Assembly: GCF_002355655.1 (NCBI RefSeq)
Contig: NZ_AP017569.1
Span: 682,001 to 746,000 of the forward strand
Direction: 5' to 3'
From: Halorubrum trapanicum
GTDB taxonomy: Archaea; Halobacteriota; Halobacteria; Halobacteriales; Haloferacaceae
Length of the DNA: 64,000 bases
Made by a program: the position numbers and the translations under genes. Positions within the stretch are counted from its first letter, which is position 1. The number at the start of each line of letters is the position of its first letter. The notes beneath the pieces are model-generated. The model had not been told where the DNA came from, made no database searches, and was given only the letters and a program-made list of their open reading frames with translations. Shown here piece by piece: positions 15,987 through 25,406 of the stretch.

Positions 15987-17159
15987 TCAGGCCTCGTAGT
16001 CCTGCGCCGCCAGCGCGTCCTCCAGCGCGGCGAGAACGTACTCGACGTTCTTCGGGCGAGCGGAGTAGCCCATACAGCCGATCCGCCAGATGTCGCCCTC
16101 CAAGTCGCCGAGGCCGGAGGCGATCTCCAAGTCGTACTCCTCCAAGAGGTGGTCGATGACGGCGCCGTCGTCGACGCCGTCGGGTACCCGTACCGCGTTG
16201 AGGCTCGGGAGCCAGTACTCGTCGGGAGCGTTCATCTCCAGCCCGAGTTCTTGAAGCCCCGACTTCAGCTCGCCGGCGACCTCGCGGTGGCGGGTCCACC
16301 GCTCCTCGATCCCCTCCTCGGCGACGAGCCGGAGCGCCTCGCGCAGCGCGTACACGTTGGTGATCGGCGCGGTGTGGTGGTACGAGCGGTCGTCGCCCCA
16401 GTACCCCTCAAGGAGGGAGAGGTCGAGATACCACGACCGGGGCTGCTCCTCGCGGTCGAGCACCTTGTCCATCGCGCGGTCGTTGAGCGTGAGCGGGCTC
16501 GCGCCCGGCGGACACGAGAGGCACTTCTGGGGGCCGGAGTAGGCGACGTCGACGCCCCACTCGTCGACGCGCATCTCCACGCCGCCGAGCGAGGTGACGC
16601 AGTCGGCGATCACCAGCGCGTCGTGGTCGTGCGCGATGTCCGTCAGCTCGGGGACGTTCGGCTGGAGGACCCCCGTCGAGGTCTCCGCGTGGACGAAGCC
16701 GAACACGTCCGGCTGGTGCTCGTCGAACGCGCGCTCGACGTCGACGGAGTCGAGCGGCTCGCCCCACTGGGCCTCCACCTCGACGACGTCGCCGCCCGCG
16801 CGCTCGGCCATCGACTTCATCCGGCCGCCGAAGTAGCCGTTCGTCGGGACGAGCATCGTGTCGCCCGGCTCGACGAGGTTGCCGATCGCGGCCTCCATCG
16901 ACGCCGACCCCGTCCCCGACACCGGGATCGTCCACCGGTTGTCCGTCCGGAAGGTGTACCGCAGCAGCTCCTGGACCTCGTCCATGATCTCGACGAACGA
17001 GGGGTCGAGGTGGCCGACCAGCGGCGTGCTCATCGCCTTCAGTACGCGGGGGTGGACGTCGCTCGGCCCGGGCCCCATCAGCGTGCGGTCCGGCGGCGTC
17101 AGCTCTCCGACTTCGGGCGCTCGCTCGTCGACGCCGGGCTCGGCTTGCTGGTTCGACAT
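15987..17159 (-). CDS. Class V aminotransferase (alanine/serine-glyoxylate type)
   Basis: A 390-residue PLP enzyme. The Schiff-base lysine is Lys212 in SGPQKCLSCPPG, preceded by the PLP-contacting ADCVTSLGG (Asp186) and the HAETSTG segment near 157-163. The N-terminus MGPGPSDVHPRVL and the C-terminal RIGCMG are characteristic of alanine-glyoxylate and serine-glyoxylate transaminases. It would move an amino group from alanine or serine to glyoxylate, or a related pair. The length is normal. The start is ATG 17159, with an acidic haloarchaeal N-terminal extension of about 25 residues. Confidence 0.92.
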   Translation of the reverse strand: MSNQQAEPGVDERAPEVGELTPPDRTLMGPGPSDVHPRVLKAMSTPLVGHLDPSFVEIMDEVQELLRYTFRTDNRWTIPVSGTGSASMEAAIGNLVEPGDTMLVPTNGYFGGRMKSMAERAGGDVVEVEAQWGEPLDSVDVERAFDEHQPDVFGFVHAETSTGVLQPNVPELTDIAHDHDALVIADCVTSLGGVEMRVDEWGVDVAYSGPQKCLSCPPGASPLTLNDRAMDKVLDREEQPRSWYLDLSLLEGYWGDDRSYHHTAPITNVYALREALRLVAEEGIEERWTRHREVAGELKSGLQELGLEMNAPDEYWLPSLNAVRVPDGVDDGAVIDHLLEEYDLEIASGLGDLEGDIWRIGCMGYSARPKNVEYVLAALEDALAAQDYEA

Positions 17160-17253
17160 ACCTCATACCCGGACGAGCGAACGCAAAAAGCCGACGGAAG
17201 GGGCGACCCCGAATCCACCCTAACTTAACCGTCCGCGATACGTCTCTCGGGAC

Positions 17254-18819
17254 ATGAGCGACGGTGCGGGCGAGTCGGCGTCGAACAAGGACCTCCGGAC
17301 GGTGCTCGACCGGATGTCGGACGGGTTCTTCACGCTCGACGGCGACTGGCGGATCGCGTTCGCGAACGACCGAGGCAGGGAGATCCTCCGGTCCGCGATG
17401 AGCGACGACGCCGTCGGGCCGGACGGATCGGTCGAGGGCGCGAACCTCTGGGAGTCGATCCCGGGGGCGGCCGAGACGCAGTTCTACGACGAGTACCACC
17501 GGGCCATGGCGACCCAAGAGCCCGTCTCGTTCGACTCGTACTACGAGCCGCTGGACACCTGGTTCGAGGCCCGCGCGTTCCCCTCCGACAGCGGCCTCTC
17601 CGTGTACCTTCGGGACATCACCGAGCGGCGCGACTTAGAGCGGCGACAGCGGGAGAGCCTCCGCGCCATCCAGCGGCTGTACGCGGTCTCCTCGGACCAC
17701 GAGCGCACGTTCGACGAGAAGGTCGAGGCGATCTTGACGCTCGGCTGCGAGTACCTCGACGTGCCGAACGGGTTCCTCACCCGCATCGAGGACGGGACCC
17801 AACACGTCGAGGCCTCTCACGCCGACCACCCGCTCTTACAGCCAGGCGAGACCTGTCCGCTCGACGAGGCGTACTGTAAGCGGACCATCGCGCGCGACAC
17901 GCTGTTGACGGTCGTCGACGCGACCGAGGAGGGGTGGGCCGGCGACCCCGCACACGAGAACTTCGGGCTCGAGACGTACATCGGGGGGAAGGTGGAGGTC
18001 GACGGCGAGCAGTACGGGACGCTCTGCTTCGCCGCCACGACCCCGCGCGGCGAGCCGTTCACCGACACCCAGCGGACGTTCGTCGAACTGCTGACGCGGT
18101 GGGTGAGCTACGAGTTGGAGCGGCAGCGCGCGGCGGAGCGACTCGAACGCGAGCGCGACCGGCTCGACGGGTTCGCGAGCGTCGTGAGCCACGACCTCCG
18201 GAACCCGCTCACGGTCGCGAGGGGCCGGGTCGACCTCCTCGCCGAGGAGTGCGACAGCGAGCATATCGAGCCGGTCGAGCGGTCGCTCTCGCGGATGGAG
18301 ACGCTCATCGACGACCTGCTCACGCTGGCGCGCGAGGGGGACGCCGTCGACGAACCGGAGCCGGTCGACCTCGTCGCCCTGGCGACCGACGCCTGGAAGA
18401 CGACGGACAGCGGGAGCGGAACGCTCCGCACTGCGGTCGACGAACTCGAAATCTTGGCCGACGAGGCGCGGCTCAGACAGCTCTTCGAGAACCTGTTCCG
18501 CAACGCCGTGGAGCACGGCTCCACGAGCAGTCGGGGGGAGCCCGACGACGCCGCGGAACACGGCGGCGAGGCGGTGACCGTCACCGTCGGGCCGCTCGCG
18601 GACGGCGACGGGTTCTACGTCGCCGACGACGGGACGGGAATCCCCGAATCCGAGCGCGAGCAGGTGTTCGAGACGGGGTACACGACGGATCCCGAAGGGA
18701 CCGGATTCGGCCTGAACATCGTCGCGGAGATCGCCGACGCGCACGGCTGGACGGTCCGAGCGGTCGAGTCCGAGGAAGGGGGCGCGCGGTTCGAGGTCGG
18801 CGGCGTCGAACCGGCCTGA
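17254..18819 (+). CDS. PAS-GAF sensor histidine kinase
   Basis: A 521-residue soluble histidine kinase with no membrane segments. It has a PAS domain (about 10-125), a GAF domain (about 145-290) and a HisKA domain with the phospho-acceptor His313 (VVSHDLRNPL). The HATPase domain has the N box NLFRNAVEHG (near 412), DDGTGIPESE (near 458) and GTGFGLNIV (near 485). It should sense a cytoplasmic signal and pass phosphate to a response regulator encoded elsewhere. It is divergent from the aminotransferase gene, with about 94 bases between. No cognate regulator is nearby, as is common for haloarchaeal kinases. Confidence 0.93.
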   Translation: MSDGAGESASNKDLRTVLDRMSDGFFTLDGDWRIAFANDRGREILRSAMSDDAVGPDGSVEGANLWESIPGAAETQFYDEYHRAMATQEPVSFDSYYEPLDTWFEARAFPSDSGLSVYLRDITERRDLERRQRESLRAIQRLYAVSSDHERTFDEKVEAILTLGCEYLDVPNGFLTRIEDGTQHVEASHADHPLLQPGETCPLDEAYCKRTIARDTLLTVVDATEEGWAGDPAHENFGLETYIGGKVEVDGEQYGTLCFAATTPRGEPFTDTQRTFVELLTRWVSYELERQRAAERLERERDRLDGFASVVSHDLRNPLTVARGRVDLLAEECDSEHIEPVERSLSRMETLIDDLLTLAREGDAVDEPEPVDLVALATDAWKTTDSGSGTLRTAVDELEILADEARLRQLFENLFRNAVEHGSTSSRGEPDDAAEHGGEAVTVTVGPLADGDGFYVADDGTGIPESEREQVFETGYTTDPEGTGFGLNIVAEIADAHGWTVRAVESEEGGARFEVGGVEPA

Positions 18820-18855
18820 GCCCGCGTCGCTTCGGCCCGTTCGCGCCGCGGAGAC

Positions 18856-20805
18856 TCACTCCCCGCCGACGAAGTCCGGCTCCGTGCGCTTCTCGTCGCG
18901 CTCCGCGACCAGGTGGTCGACGAACGCGTCGAGGTCGACGTCGCCGCGCTGGTTCTCGAAGCGGTCGCGGACGGAGACGGTGCCCGCCTCCTGCTCGTCG
19001 TCGCCGACGATGACCATGTACGGGAGGCGGTCGTCGTGGCCCGCGCGGATCTTGCGGCCGACGGTCCAGTCGCGGTCCTCGACCTCGACGCGGAAGCCCG
19101 CGTCCTCCAGCTCGTTTTTCACGCGGTGGGCGTAGCCGAGCGTCTCGTCGGAGACGGGGAGGATCCGGACCTGCTCCGGCGCGAGCCACAGCGGGAAGTT
19201 GCCGTCGAAGTGCTCGATGAGGACCATGAAGAAGCGCTCGTAGCTGCCGTACAGCGCTCGGTGGATCATCACGGGCTGGTGGTCCTCGTTGTCCTCGCCC
19301 GTGTAGGTCAGGTCGAACCGGTCGGGCATGTTGAAGTCGAGCTGGACCGTGGGGCCGTCCCACACGCGGCCCAGCGCGTCCTCGAAGCCGAAGTCGATCT
19401 TCGGGCCGTAGAAGGCGCCGTCGCCGGGCTCGACGTCGTAGTCGTAGCCGCCCGACTCGAGCACGTCGCGGAGCTGGTCCTCCGCGGACTCCCAGATCTC
19501 GTCGCCCCCGACGGACTTGTCGGGACGGGTCGCGAGGGCGACCTCGACCTCTAAGTCGAGCGTCTCGACGACCTCGAAGATCATCTCGATGACGGACTCG
19601 ATCTCGGCGCGGATCTGGTCCGGCCGGACGAACAGGTGGCCGTCGTCGATGGTGAACGACCAGACGCGCGACAGGCCGGACAGCTCGCCGCGCTGCTCTT
19701 TCCGGTACACCTTCCCGTTCTCGAAGTAGCGCTGCGGGAGGTCGCGGTACGACCAGTTCTGCTGGTCGAAGATGGTCGCGTGGCCCGGACAGTTCATCGG
19801 CTTCAGGCCGTACTCCTCGTCGTTGACGTCGAGGAGGAACATGTCGTCCTTGTAGTTCTCGTAGTGGCCGGACTGCTTCCACAGCTCCGTCCGGAACACG
19901 TGCGGCGTCTCGACCTCCTCGTAGCCGTGGTCGCGGTTGAGCTCGGTCGCGAAGTCGGACAGCTCGCGAAGGACCGTCTTCCCCGGCGGGTGGTACAGCG
20001 GGAGGCCGGGGCCGGTCACCGTCGGGATCGAGAAGAGGTTCATCTCCTGGCCGATCTTCCGGTGGTCGCGCTCCTGGGCCTGCTCGCGCAGTTCGAGGTA
20101 CTCCTCCAGGTCGGACTCGCTCGCGAAGGCGGTGCCGTACACCCGCGTCAGCGTGTCGTTCTCCTCGTCGCCGCGCCAGTAGGCGGCCGACACCTCGAGG
20201 AGGGTCGCGGCGCCGATCTCGCCGGTCGACTCGACGTGGGGGCCCTGACAGAGGTCCTCCCAGCCGTCCTGGACGTAGAAGGTGACCTCCTCGCCGTCGG
20301 CCTCCTCGTCTAAGATCTGTCGCTTGTACTCGTTGTCGGCGTAGATCTCTTTCGCCTCCTCGCGCGACCGGACCTCGCGCTCGATGTCGTAGTCCGCCGC
20401 GATGATCTCCGCCATCTCGTCTTCGATCGCGGCGAGGTCGTCCTCGTCGACGTCGACGTCCGTGACGTCGTAGTAGAAGCCGTCGTCGGTCGGCGGGCCG
20501 ATCGTCAGCGTCGCCTCGGGGTGGAGCCGCTGGAGCGCCTGCGCGAACACGTGGGCCGCGGAGTGGCGCAACACCGTGAGGTACTCGTCCGACTGGTCGG
20601 TGACGATCTCGATCCGCGCGCCGTCGTGGACCTCGGCGTGCTTCTCGACGAGTTCGCCGTCGATCTTCCCCGCGACGGTGTCGCGACCGAGCCCGGGGCC
20701 GATCTCGAAGGCGACGTCCTCGACTGTCGACCCCGCCGGAACGGTCAGCTCTGATCCGTCCGGCAGGACGACCGTCACCTCGGCCTCCGCATCGGTCTCG
20801 CTCAT
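18856..20805 (-). CDS. thrS: Threonyl-tRNA synthetase
   Basis: A 649-residue class II synthetase that charges tRNA-Thr. An N-terminal TGS domain (about 7-65, [20 protein letters not shown]) is followed by a bacterial-type editing/SAD domain with [12 protein letters not shown]. The catalytic core has the motif-2 region near [15 protein letters not shown], zinc-site residues ([10 protein letters not shown]) and a C-terminal anticodon-binding domain. I choose ATG 20805, because TGS begins seven residues later and the upstream in-frame sequence is unrelated. It is convergent with the kinase gene, with a 36-base spacer. Confidence 0.97.
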   Translation of the reverse strand: MSETDAEAEVTVVLPDGSELTVPAGSTVEDVAFEIGPGLGRDTVAGKIDGELVEKHAEVHDGARIEIVTDQSDEYLTVLRHSAAHVFAQALQRLHPEATLTIGPPTDDGFYYDVTDVDVDEDDLAAIEDEMAEIIAADYDIEREVRSREEAKEIYADNEYKRQILDEEADGEEVTFYVQDGWEDLCQGPHVESTGEIGAATLLEVSAAYWRGDEENDTLTRVYGTAFASESDLEEYLELREQAQERDHRKIGQEMNLFSIPTVTGPGLPLYHPPGKTVLRELSDFATELNRDHGYEEVETPHVFRTELWKQSGHYENYKDDMFLLDVNDEEYGLKPMNCPGHATIFDQQNWSYRDLPQRYFENGKVYRKEQRGELSGLSRVWSFTIDDGHLFVRPDQIRAEIESVIEMIFEVVETLDLEVEVALATRPDKSVGGDEIWESAEDQLRDVLESGGYDYDVEPGDGAFYGPKIDFGFEDALGRVWDGPTVQLDFNMPDRFDLTYTGEDNEDHQPVMIHRALYGSYERFFMVLIEHFDGNFPLWLAPEQVRILPVSDETLGYAHRVKNELEDAGFRVEVEDRDWTVGRKIRAGHDDRLPYMVIVGDDEQEAGTVSVRDRFENQRGDVDLDAFVDHLVAERDEKRTEPDFVGGE

Positions 20806-21019
20806 ACAGCATCGGAGCCGGACGACCGGCATAAGCCTGTTCGATCCGCGGCGCGGCGTCACACGGTCGGACGGTCGCGGCGGTCCGCTACGGTCGCGGC
20901 AGTCCGCCGCGGCCGTCCCCGCGATCCCCGTTCCCGGCAAGTCGCGCCGCCGCTCCGGATCCCCGGATCCGGACGGAGCGATGGCAACACACAAATCCGG
21001 CGGCAACGTTTGCCGGCCT

Positions 21020-22000
21020 ATGACCGATCATCGGGAGCCCCTGTCGTCGGTGTTGGAGACGATCGGGGAGACGCCGCTCGTCGACGTCCACGACGCGCCG
21101 GAGTCGGTGCCGGTGTACGCCAAGCTGGAGTCGTTCAACCCCGGCGCGAGCATCAAAGACCGGATCGGGAAGTACATGCTCGAACGCATGCTGGAGCGCG
21201 GCGACGTCGGCGAGGGCGGCACCGTCGTCGAGCCGACCGCCGGCAACACCGGGATCGGGCTCGCCGTCGCGGCCAAGCAGCTGGGGTTAGAGGCGATCTT
21301 CGTCGTCCCCGAGCGCTTCTCGGTGGAGAAACAGCAGCTCATGCGCGCGCTCGGCGCCGAGGTCGTGAACACGCCGAGCGACGAGGGGATGGGGCTCGCG
21401 ATCGACCGCGCGCACCAGATAGCCGAGGAGCTCGACGACGCGGTCGTCCCCCAGCAGTTCTCGAACCCGCTCAACGCCGAGGCGCACTACGAAACGACCG
21501 CGCCCGAGATCGACGCGGCGCTCGACGGCGAGGTGGGCGCCGTCGTCGCCGGCTGCGGCACCGGCGGGACGCTGATGGGGATGGCGCGCTACTTCCGCGA
21601 GCGCGACCCGGACACCCACGTCGTCGCGGTCGAGCCCGCCGGCTCCGCCTACCGCGAGTTCCTCGGCGAGGACGTCGAGCACGAGGAGTACAAGACCGAG
21701 GGGATCGGCACGCACGACACCGAGCGGAACGAGCTGTTCGACCCCGACCTCGTCGACGAGATCCGAGCGATCGACGACCGCGACGTCCACGAGGAGATGG
21801 GCCGGCTCGCGAGCGAGGAGGGCCACCTCGTCGCCTCATCGTCGGCCGCGAACGCGATCGCGGCGAAGCGCGTCGCCCGCGAGATCCGCGACGGCGCGAT
21901 CGACGCCCCGCACGACGCGGTCGCCACCGTCTTCCCCGACTCCTCCGAGCGCTACCTCTCGAAGGGCGTCTACCGGAGCTTCGAGGAGTGGGAGGGGTAA
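21020..22000 (+). CDS. Cysteine synthase-like PLP enzyme
   Basis: A 326-residue fold-type II PLP enzyme of the cysteine synthase/cystathionine beta-synthase group. Lys47 in NPGASIKDR is the Schiff-base lysine. [10 protein letters not shown] (about 75-84) binds the substrate carboxylate, and [10 protein letters not shown] (near 180) cradles the PLP phosphate. A C-terminal [11 protein letters not shown] is the usual end. It probably makes cysteine from O-acetylserine or O-phosphoserine, or performs the reverse cystathionine step. Without CBS domains it looks more like CysK. ATG 21020 matches the family start. Confidence 0.9.
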   Translation: MTDHREPLSSVLETIGETPLVDVHDAPESVPVYAKLESFNPGASIKDRIGKYMLERMLERGDVGEGGTVVEPTAGNTGIGLAVAAKQLGLEAIFVVPERFSVEKQQLMRALGAEVVNTPSDEGMGLAIDRAHQIAEELDDAVVPQQFSNPLNAEAHYETTAPEIDAALDGEVGAVVAGCGTGGTLMGMARYFRERDPDTHVVAVEPAGSAYREFLGEDVEHEEYKTEGIGTHDTERNELFDPDLVDEIRAIDDRDVHEEMGRLASEEGHLVASSSAANAIAAKRVAREIRDGAIDAPHDAVATVFPDSSERYLSKGVYRSFEEWEG

Positions 22001-22036
22001 TTTGTGCGGGAGCGACACCGTGATCGCGAGCGGTGC

Positions 22037-22580
22037 GATATTTAAACAGGATCTGAGCGGCGACTGTCACTTATAAACGGGCGGCGGCGCGTGCCTGCGA
22101 GCGGCCGCCACCGGCGGCCGCGAGTCAGCTCGCGCGAGAGAGTCGGCGGTCCGGAGCGAAGCGGAGGACCGCCGACGAGGCTGGGGAGGGGTGAGGCTGC
22201 GTTCCCGCGAGCGACCGCCGGGAGCGAGCGGGAGCACGGAAGTCGCAGCCCGCGCAGCGAGCAAAGCGAGCGAGCAGGACCGTCTTCCGGTGGTGCGGTC
22301 GCTGTCGGGTGGGACTCAAAGGGGCAGTCGCCGGCGGCTTTGCCGCCGGCTGCCCGTGGCGCGTAGCGCCACGCTGCCGTGAGGCGGGCACAGGCGATGT
22401 AAGCACCGCAACGAGGGAGCGGTAGCGACCGAGTGAGGAGCGTGGTTCGAGAGAGCAAAGCTCTCTCGTCATCCCGAAAATCTCTGGTTTTCGGGCGACA
22501 GCGAGCGTGCGTCCGCCTCACGGCTGGGGCTTTGGAGATGTTCGGCGCCGCTCCGCTGTCAATCACTTATAAATGGCCGA
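22037..22580 (+). ncRNA. Dispersed structured element, copy D (largest, with inserted hairpins)
   Basis: The copy begins with ATATTTAAAC and, about 30 bases later, CTTATAAAC. The GCGGCCGCC/GGCGGCCGC hairpin and GACGAGGCTGGGGAGG follow. Arm 1 is at 22311-22327 and arm 2 at 22524-22535. Between arm 1 and the long stem, about 49 extra bases form two hairpins (CCGGCGG/CCGCCGG and GTGGCGC/GCGCCAC). The stem itself is CCGTGAGGCGG (22377-22387) with CCGCCTCACGG (22513-22523). The same inner CCCGAAAATC hairpin as in copy B is present. This fills the 615-base gap between the cysteine-synthase-like and CoA-binding genes. Confidence 0.62.
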
Positions 22581-22615
22581 CAGCAACACCGCGGATTCAG
22601 CGAAGTCGCTGCCGC

Positions 22616-23038
22616 TCACTCGCGCAGTCGACCGTGTTCGATCTTGAGACAGCGATCCTGAACCACGTCGATCCCGTCGGCCTCGGCGGCCGCGGCCGCC
22701 TCGTCGTGGCTGATTCCGAGCTGGAGCCAAACCGCGCCAGCGTCGCCCCGTTCGGCGTGGCGCTCACGGACGTCGTCGACGACGCCCGGCACCTCCTCGC
22801 TCGGCCGGAACACGTCCACGAGGTCGATCTCTTCCTCGACGTCGCCGACCGCGTCGTACGCCGGTTCGCCGAGGACCTCGTCGGCGAACGGGTTCACCGG
22901 GACGATACGGTACCCCTGCTCCTGGAGGTACGCCGGCACGTCGTGCGCGGCCTTTCCGGGCGTCGTCGAACAGCCGACGACCGCTATCGTCTCGGCGTCG
23001 AGCAGGCGGTCGAGCCCCGCGTCGTCGGTGATGGGCAT
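22616..23038 (-). CDS. CoA-binding protein (YccU-like)
   Basis: A 140-residue single-domain Rossmann protein of the succinyl-CoA-synthetase alpha CoA-binding type. The opening IAVVGCSTTPGKAAHDVPAY contains the nucleotide-binding turn. PVNPFADEVLGEPAY and VDVFRPSEEVP are standard family blocks. Stand-alone members bind CoA but their physiological role is uncertain. The length is typical. It is the first gene after repeat copy D, facing it with its 3' end. Confidence 0.88.
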   Translation of the reverse strand: MPITDDAGLDRLLDAETIAVVGCSTTPGKAAHDVPAYLQEQGYRIVPVNPFADEVLGEPAYDAVGDVEEEIDLVDVFRPSEEVPGVVDDVRERHAERGDAGAVWLQLGISHDEAAAAAEADGIDVVQDRCLKIEHGRLRE

Positions 23039-23124
23039 GGCTCCTCGTACGGGCGCGACACGATTAAGCGGACCCCACGTCGTCGCGGTCCGGGAACCGG
23101 CGCGGGCAGTCGACGACTGCCCGC

Positions 23125-23724
23125 TCAGGGGAGCCGGATCTCGGGCTCGCCGTCCTCGGGAACGGTGACGATCCCGTCGAACAGCTGTTTCAGCGTGTTC
23201 ATCGCCTGGTCGTCGTGGGCCGTCGAGTCGATGCTGTACAGCCCGAGGCCGTCGACGCTCTGGACTCGGCCGGTGAACACGTGGAGGAAGCGGAACACCG
23301 TCTGGAGGTCCGAGTACATCAACAGCGTCGACAGCGAGTGGACCATCACGCGGTTCCGCTCGATGCCGCGGTCGCCGAACGCCTGGAGGAACTCGGAGAG
23401 CTTGATCCCGATCCCCGTCATGTCCACCGGCGAGGAGGCGTACTTGATCCGGTCGGACTCGCGGGTGTCGCCGCCCTGCTGGCGGGTGACGCAGTCGACG
23501 ACCGCGACGGGCTTCCCCTCGTAGGGCGTCCGCTTCTCGTAGTCGCGGAGCACCCGGTCGGCGCCGTCCTTCGTGGTGACGACGATGGCGCCCTCGTCGC
23601 GGTCGGTCCCCGCGGCGAGGACGTCCATCATGATCGACCGCTTCCCGCTGAGCGGCGGGCCGGTCAACAGGATGTTGGTCCCGGGATCGACCTCGGCGTC
23701 GAAGTGCGGCGTCAGCTCATACAT
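23125..23724 (-). CDS. RecA/KaiC-superfamily ATPase-like protein
   Basis: A 199-residue protein with a Walker A loop GPPLSGK (22-28) followed by a RecA-like core. The VVDCVTRQQGGD segment near 75-86 and VMVHSLSTLLMYSD near 126-139 look like reduced Walker B/sensor strands without a clear acidic pair. Such short KaiC-like proteins are frequent in haloarchaea and are thought to act in signalling or regulation. The lack of an obvious catalytic glutamate suggests nucleotide binding with weak or no hydrolysis (inference). It is the second gene after the CoA-binding gene on this strand. Confidence 0.7.
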   Translation of the reverse strand: MYELTPHFDAEVDPGTNILLTGPPLSGKRSIMMDVLAAGTDRDEGAIVVTTKDGADRVLRDYEKRTPYEGKPVAVVDCVTRQQGGDTRESDRIKYASSPVDMTGIGIKLSEFLQAFGDRGIERNRVMVHSLSTLLMYSDLQTVFRFLHVFTGRVQSVDGLGLYSIDSTAHDDQAMNTLKQLFDGIVTVPEDGEPEIRLP

Positions 23725-24056
23725 GGACGCACCTCGGGGGCGACGTCGTCGGCGCGAGCCACTCGTTCGGCCGCGAGGCCGTACGACCAGGACACATCTA
23801 CTACCGAAACATGCCCGCTCCGAATAATATTCTTTTTGATCGCCCCTTGCGAGACGGCGGCGCGTCTCGGCGCGGCTGTCGACCCGATCAGCCGCCGAAT
23901 TCGGGCGCGTGCTTCGGATCCCACACCTCCAGATCGCGAGAACGTGTCACGTCCGCGAATCGATCGACTCCCGGAGTCGGCGCGGAACCGTCGGACTGCG
24001 CGGCGGCGATTTCGGATCGCGGGACTTAACACGCTCTCGGAAGTACACGGCGGTGA
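23725..24056. other. Gene-free stretch before tRNA-Arg
   Basis: I see no supportable gene here. There is one AT-rich patch, AATAATATTCTTTTTGAT near 23824, about 100 bases upstream of the RecA-like gene on the minus strand; it may hold that gene's promoter. A CTTAAC near 24025 could be the TATA element of tRNA-Arg. The rest is ordinary GC-rich sequence. Confidence 0.5.
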
Positions 24057-24131
24057 GGGCGCTTAGCTCAGTTTGGACAGAGTGCTTGGCTTCGGACCAA
24101 GTTGCCACGGGTTCAAATCCTGTAGCGCCCA
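24057..24131 (+). tRNA. tRNA-Arg (anticodon TCG)
   Basis: The acceptor stem is GGGCGCT (24057-24063) with AGCGCCC (24124-24130) and discriminator A24131. The D arm has TAGCTCAG. The anticodon stem is CTTGG/CCAAG with loop CTTCGGA and anticodon TCG at 24092-24094, which reads CGA. The T arm has GGTTCAAATCC. There is no intron. The accessory patch begins right after it. Confidence 0.96.
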
Positions 24132-24376
24132 TCCTGCCGCATAACACCGAGGAGTCAACAGACGGCGACGAGGTGTATTTAAACCTTCCTCCGGTATCGG
24201 AGTAGAGTTCATTATGCCACGTCATTCCCATCTCCTCCGTCGTGCGATTTACTAGAGTCAAGATTACCGCAGTTCATAATGAAGCTACTGGAATTGACTT
24301 TCTGGAGAACGCTTCAGCCTCTCTCGCGGTCAGCTCGCCACCTCCGCCATCGTTCTTGTTCAATAGTTTGTATTCC

Positions 24377-24390
24377 CAATAGAATTATTG
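24377..24390 (+). promoter_or_regulatory. Inverted repeat upstream of the second HTH pair
   Basis: CAATA-GAAT-TATTG is a perfect inverted repeat that ends 23 bases before the ATG of the HTH gene at 24414, in an AT-rich promoter-like stretch. By position it may be the operator of that gene pair, analogous to the palindrome at 10445-10458 (inference). Confidence 0.4.
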
Positions 24391-24413
24391 TGGTCTAGCG
24401 CCAACCGCTACGT

Positions 24414-24932
24414 ATGACAGATGAATCAGGGGCCGAACTCTGGAAAGAGCACCAGAGCGCCTTCGACCGCGTGCGCGCGGTCGCCGTTACAGTTTCCGAG
24501 CCCAAGCCGGCTGACTGGATTGCAGAGCAGGCTCACGTCGCGGGAAACACTGCGCGTGACCATCTCCAGCGCCTCGTTGAGATGAACGTTCTCCGAACCG
24601 CTACCGGAGGGACCGCGACCCGGTATGAACCAGACCCGCTCTACACGCGAATGCAAGCTCTCCGCAACCTCCTCGACGACCGGACTCGCGACGATCTTCT
24701 CAAACTGCGTGGCGACCTACAGGAGCAGGTCGAGGAGTGGCAGACCGAGTACGACGCGGATTCACCGAGCGAGCTTCGCGAGCGGGCGGCACATGCCGAT
24801 ACTGCCGAGGCAACGCGAGAGATGCGCCAGACTGCGAACGACTGGGACATCATCGCGTATCGTCTCCAACTTGTAGGGGACGCTATCGAGCATTACGCTG
24901 ACTACGCTGGAAGTACCCCGGCACCTGCCTGA
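24414..24932 (+). CDS. HTH protein (DUF7342-like), first gene of an accessory pair
   Basis: A 172-residue protein. An N-terminal winged helix (about 20-75: KPADWIAEQAHVAGNTARDH, then LQRLVEMNVLR) is followed by a long helical, probably coiled region (85-165) rich in Arg and Glu. It resembles haloarchaeal HTH proteins found in accessory regions. The next gene starts five bases after the stop, so the two form an operon. The neighbourhood (just after tRNA-Arg, less GC-rich, next to an IS) suggests a mobile or toxin-antitoxin-like origin, which is inference. Confidence 0.7.
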   Translation: MTDESGAELWKEHQSAFDRVRAVAVTVSEPKPADWIAEQAHVAGNTARDHLQRLVEMNVLRTATGGTATRYEPDPLYTRMQALRNLLDDRTRDDLLKLRGDLQEQVEEWQTEYDADSPSELRERAAHADTAEATREMRQTANDWDIIAYRLQLVGDAIEHYADYAGSTPAPA

Positions 24933-24936
24933 CCGG

Positions 24937-25380
24937 ATGTTCGCGTTCGACGGCGGCTACGACCCCGGACAGGCATCGCACACGGTTCTGCTCGAACTCA
25001 GACGCACGATTGAGCGACACCCTGCCGTCCAACATGCGAGTGGGGAGCCACCTGGCCAATTCATCCGTGTCGTTGCGACACTTGACCCTGCTATCCTCGG
25101 AAGCGAAGCGGACGAGGGAACACTCACCCTTCGGTGGTACGCGGGCGAGGCTGCCGACGCAGACCCGGAGTTCGTCTTTCATTACAGCGAAAATTCAGGC
25201 TTCGACTGTGGGTGGCACCACGAGCCGAATCCGCACGTAGATGGATGGGCACACTATCAAGAACGTCTCTCCGCGGACGATGAATACGAGTACGAGGCGG
25301 TCTCTTTCGACAGCCTCCAGCCAGTACCGTTGCTCTGGGGAATTCTCGACCGTCTCGAAATCCGGCTCACCGACCGCTAA
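24937..25380 (+). CDS. Uncharacterised protein, partner of the HTH gene
   Basis: A 147-residue acidic protein that I cannot assign by family. It contains EFVFHYSENSGFDCGWHHEP followed by HVDGWAHYQER. This aromatic/His pattern is reminiscent of the GWHH segment in the TumE-like protein encoded at 10475, although the rest does not align by eye. It follows the HTH gene by four bases and is probably co-translated. The transposon TSD begins 23 bases after its stop codon. A toxin-like role is possible but unproven. Confidence 0.6.
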   Translation: MFAFDGGYDPGQASHTVLLELRRTIERHPAVQHASGEPPGQFIRVVATLDPAILGSEADEGTLTLRWYAGEAADADPEFVFHYSENSGFDCGWHHEPNPHVDGWAHYQERLSADDEYEYEAVSFDSLQPVPLLWGILDRLEIRLTDR

Positions 25381-25406
25381 GCATTCCCACCAGATTAGCT
25401 GAGAGT

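Noticed and set aside
22616-23038. CRISPR array or cas genes anywhere in the window
   Set aside because: I looked for regularly spaced direct repeats and cas motifs and found only short tandem repeats without spacers. TnpB and AddAB nuclease motifs are not Cas proteins.
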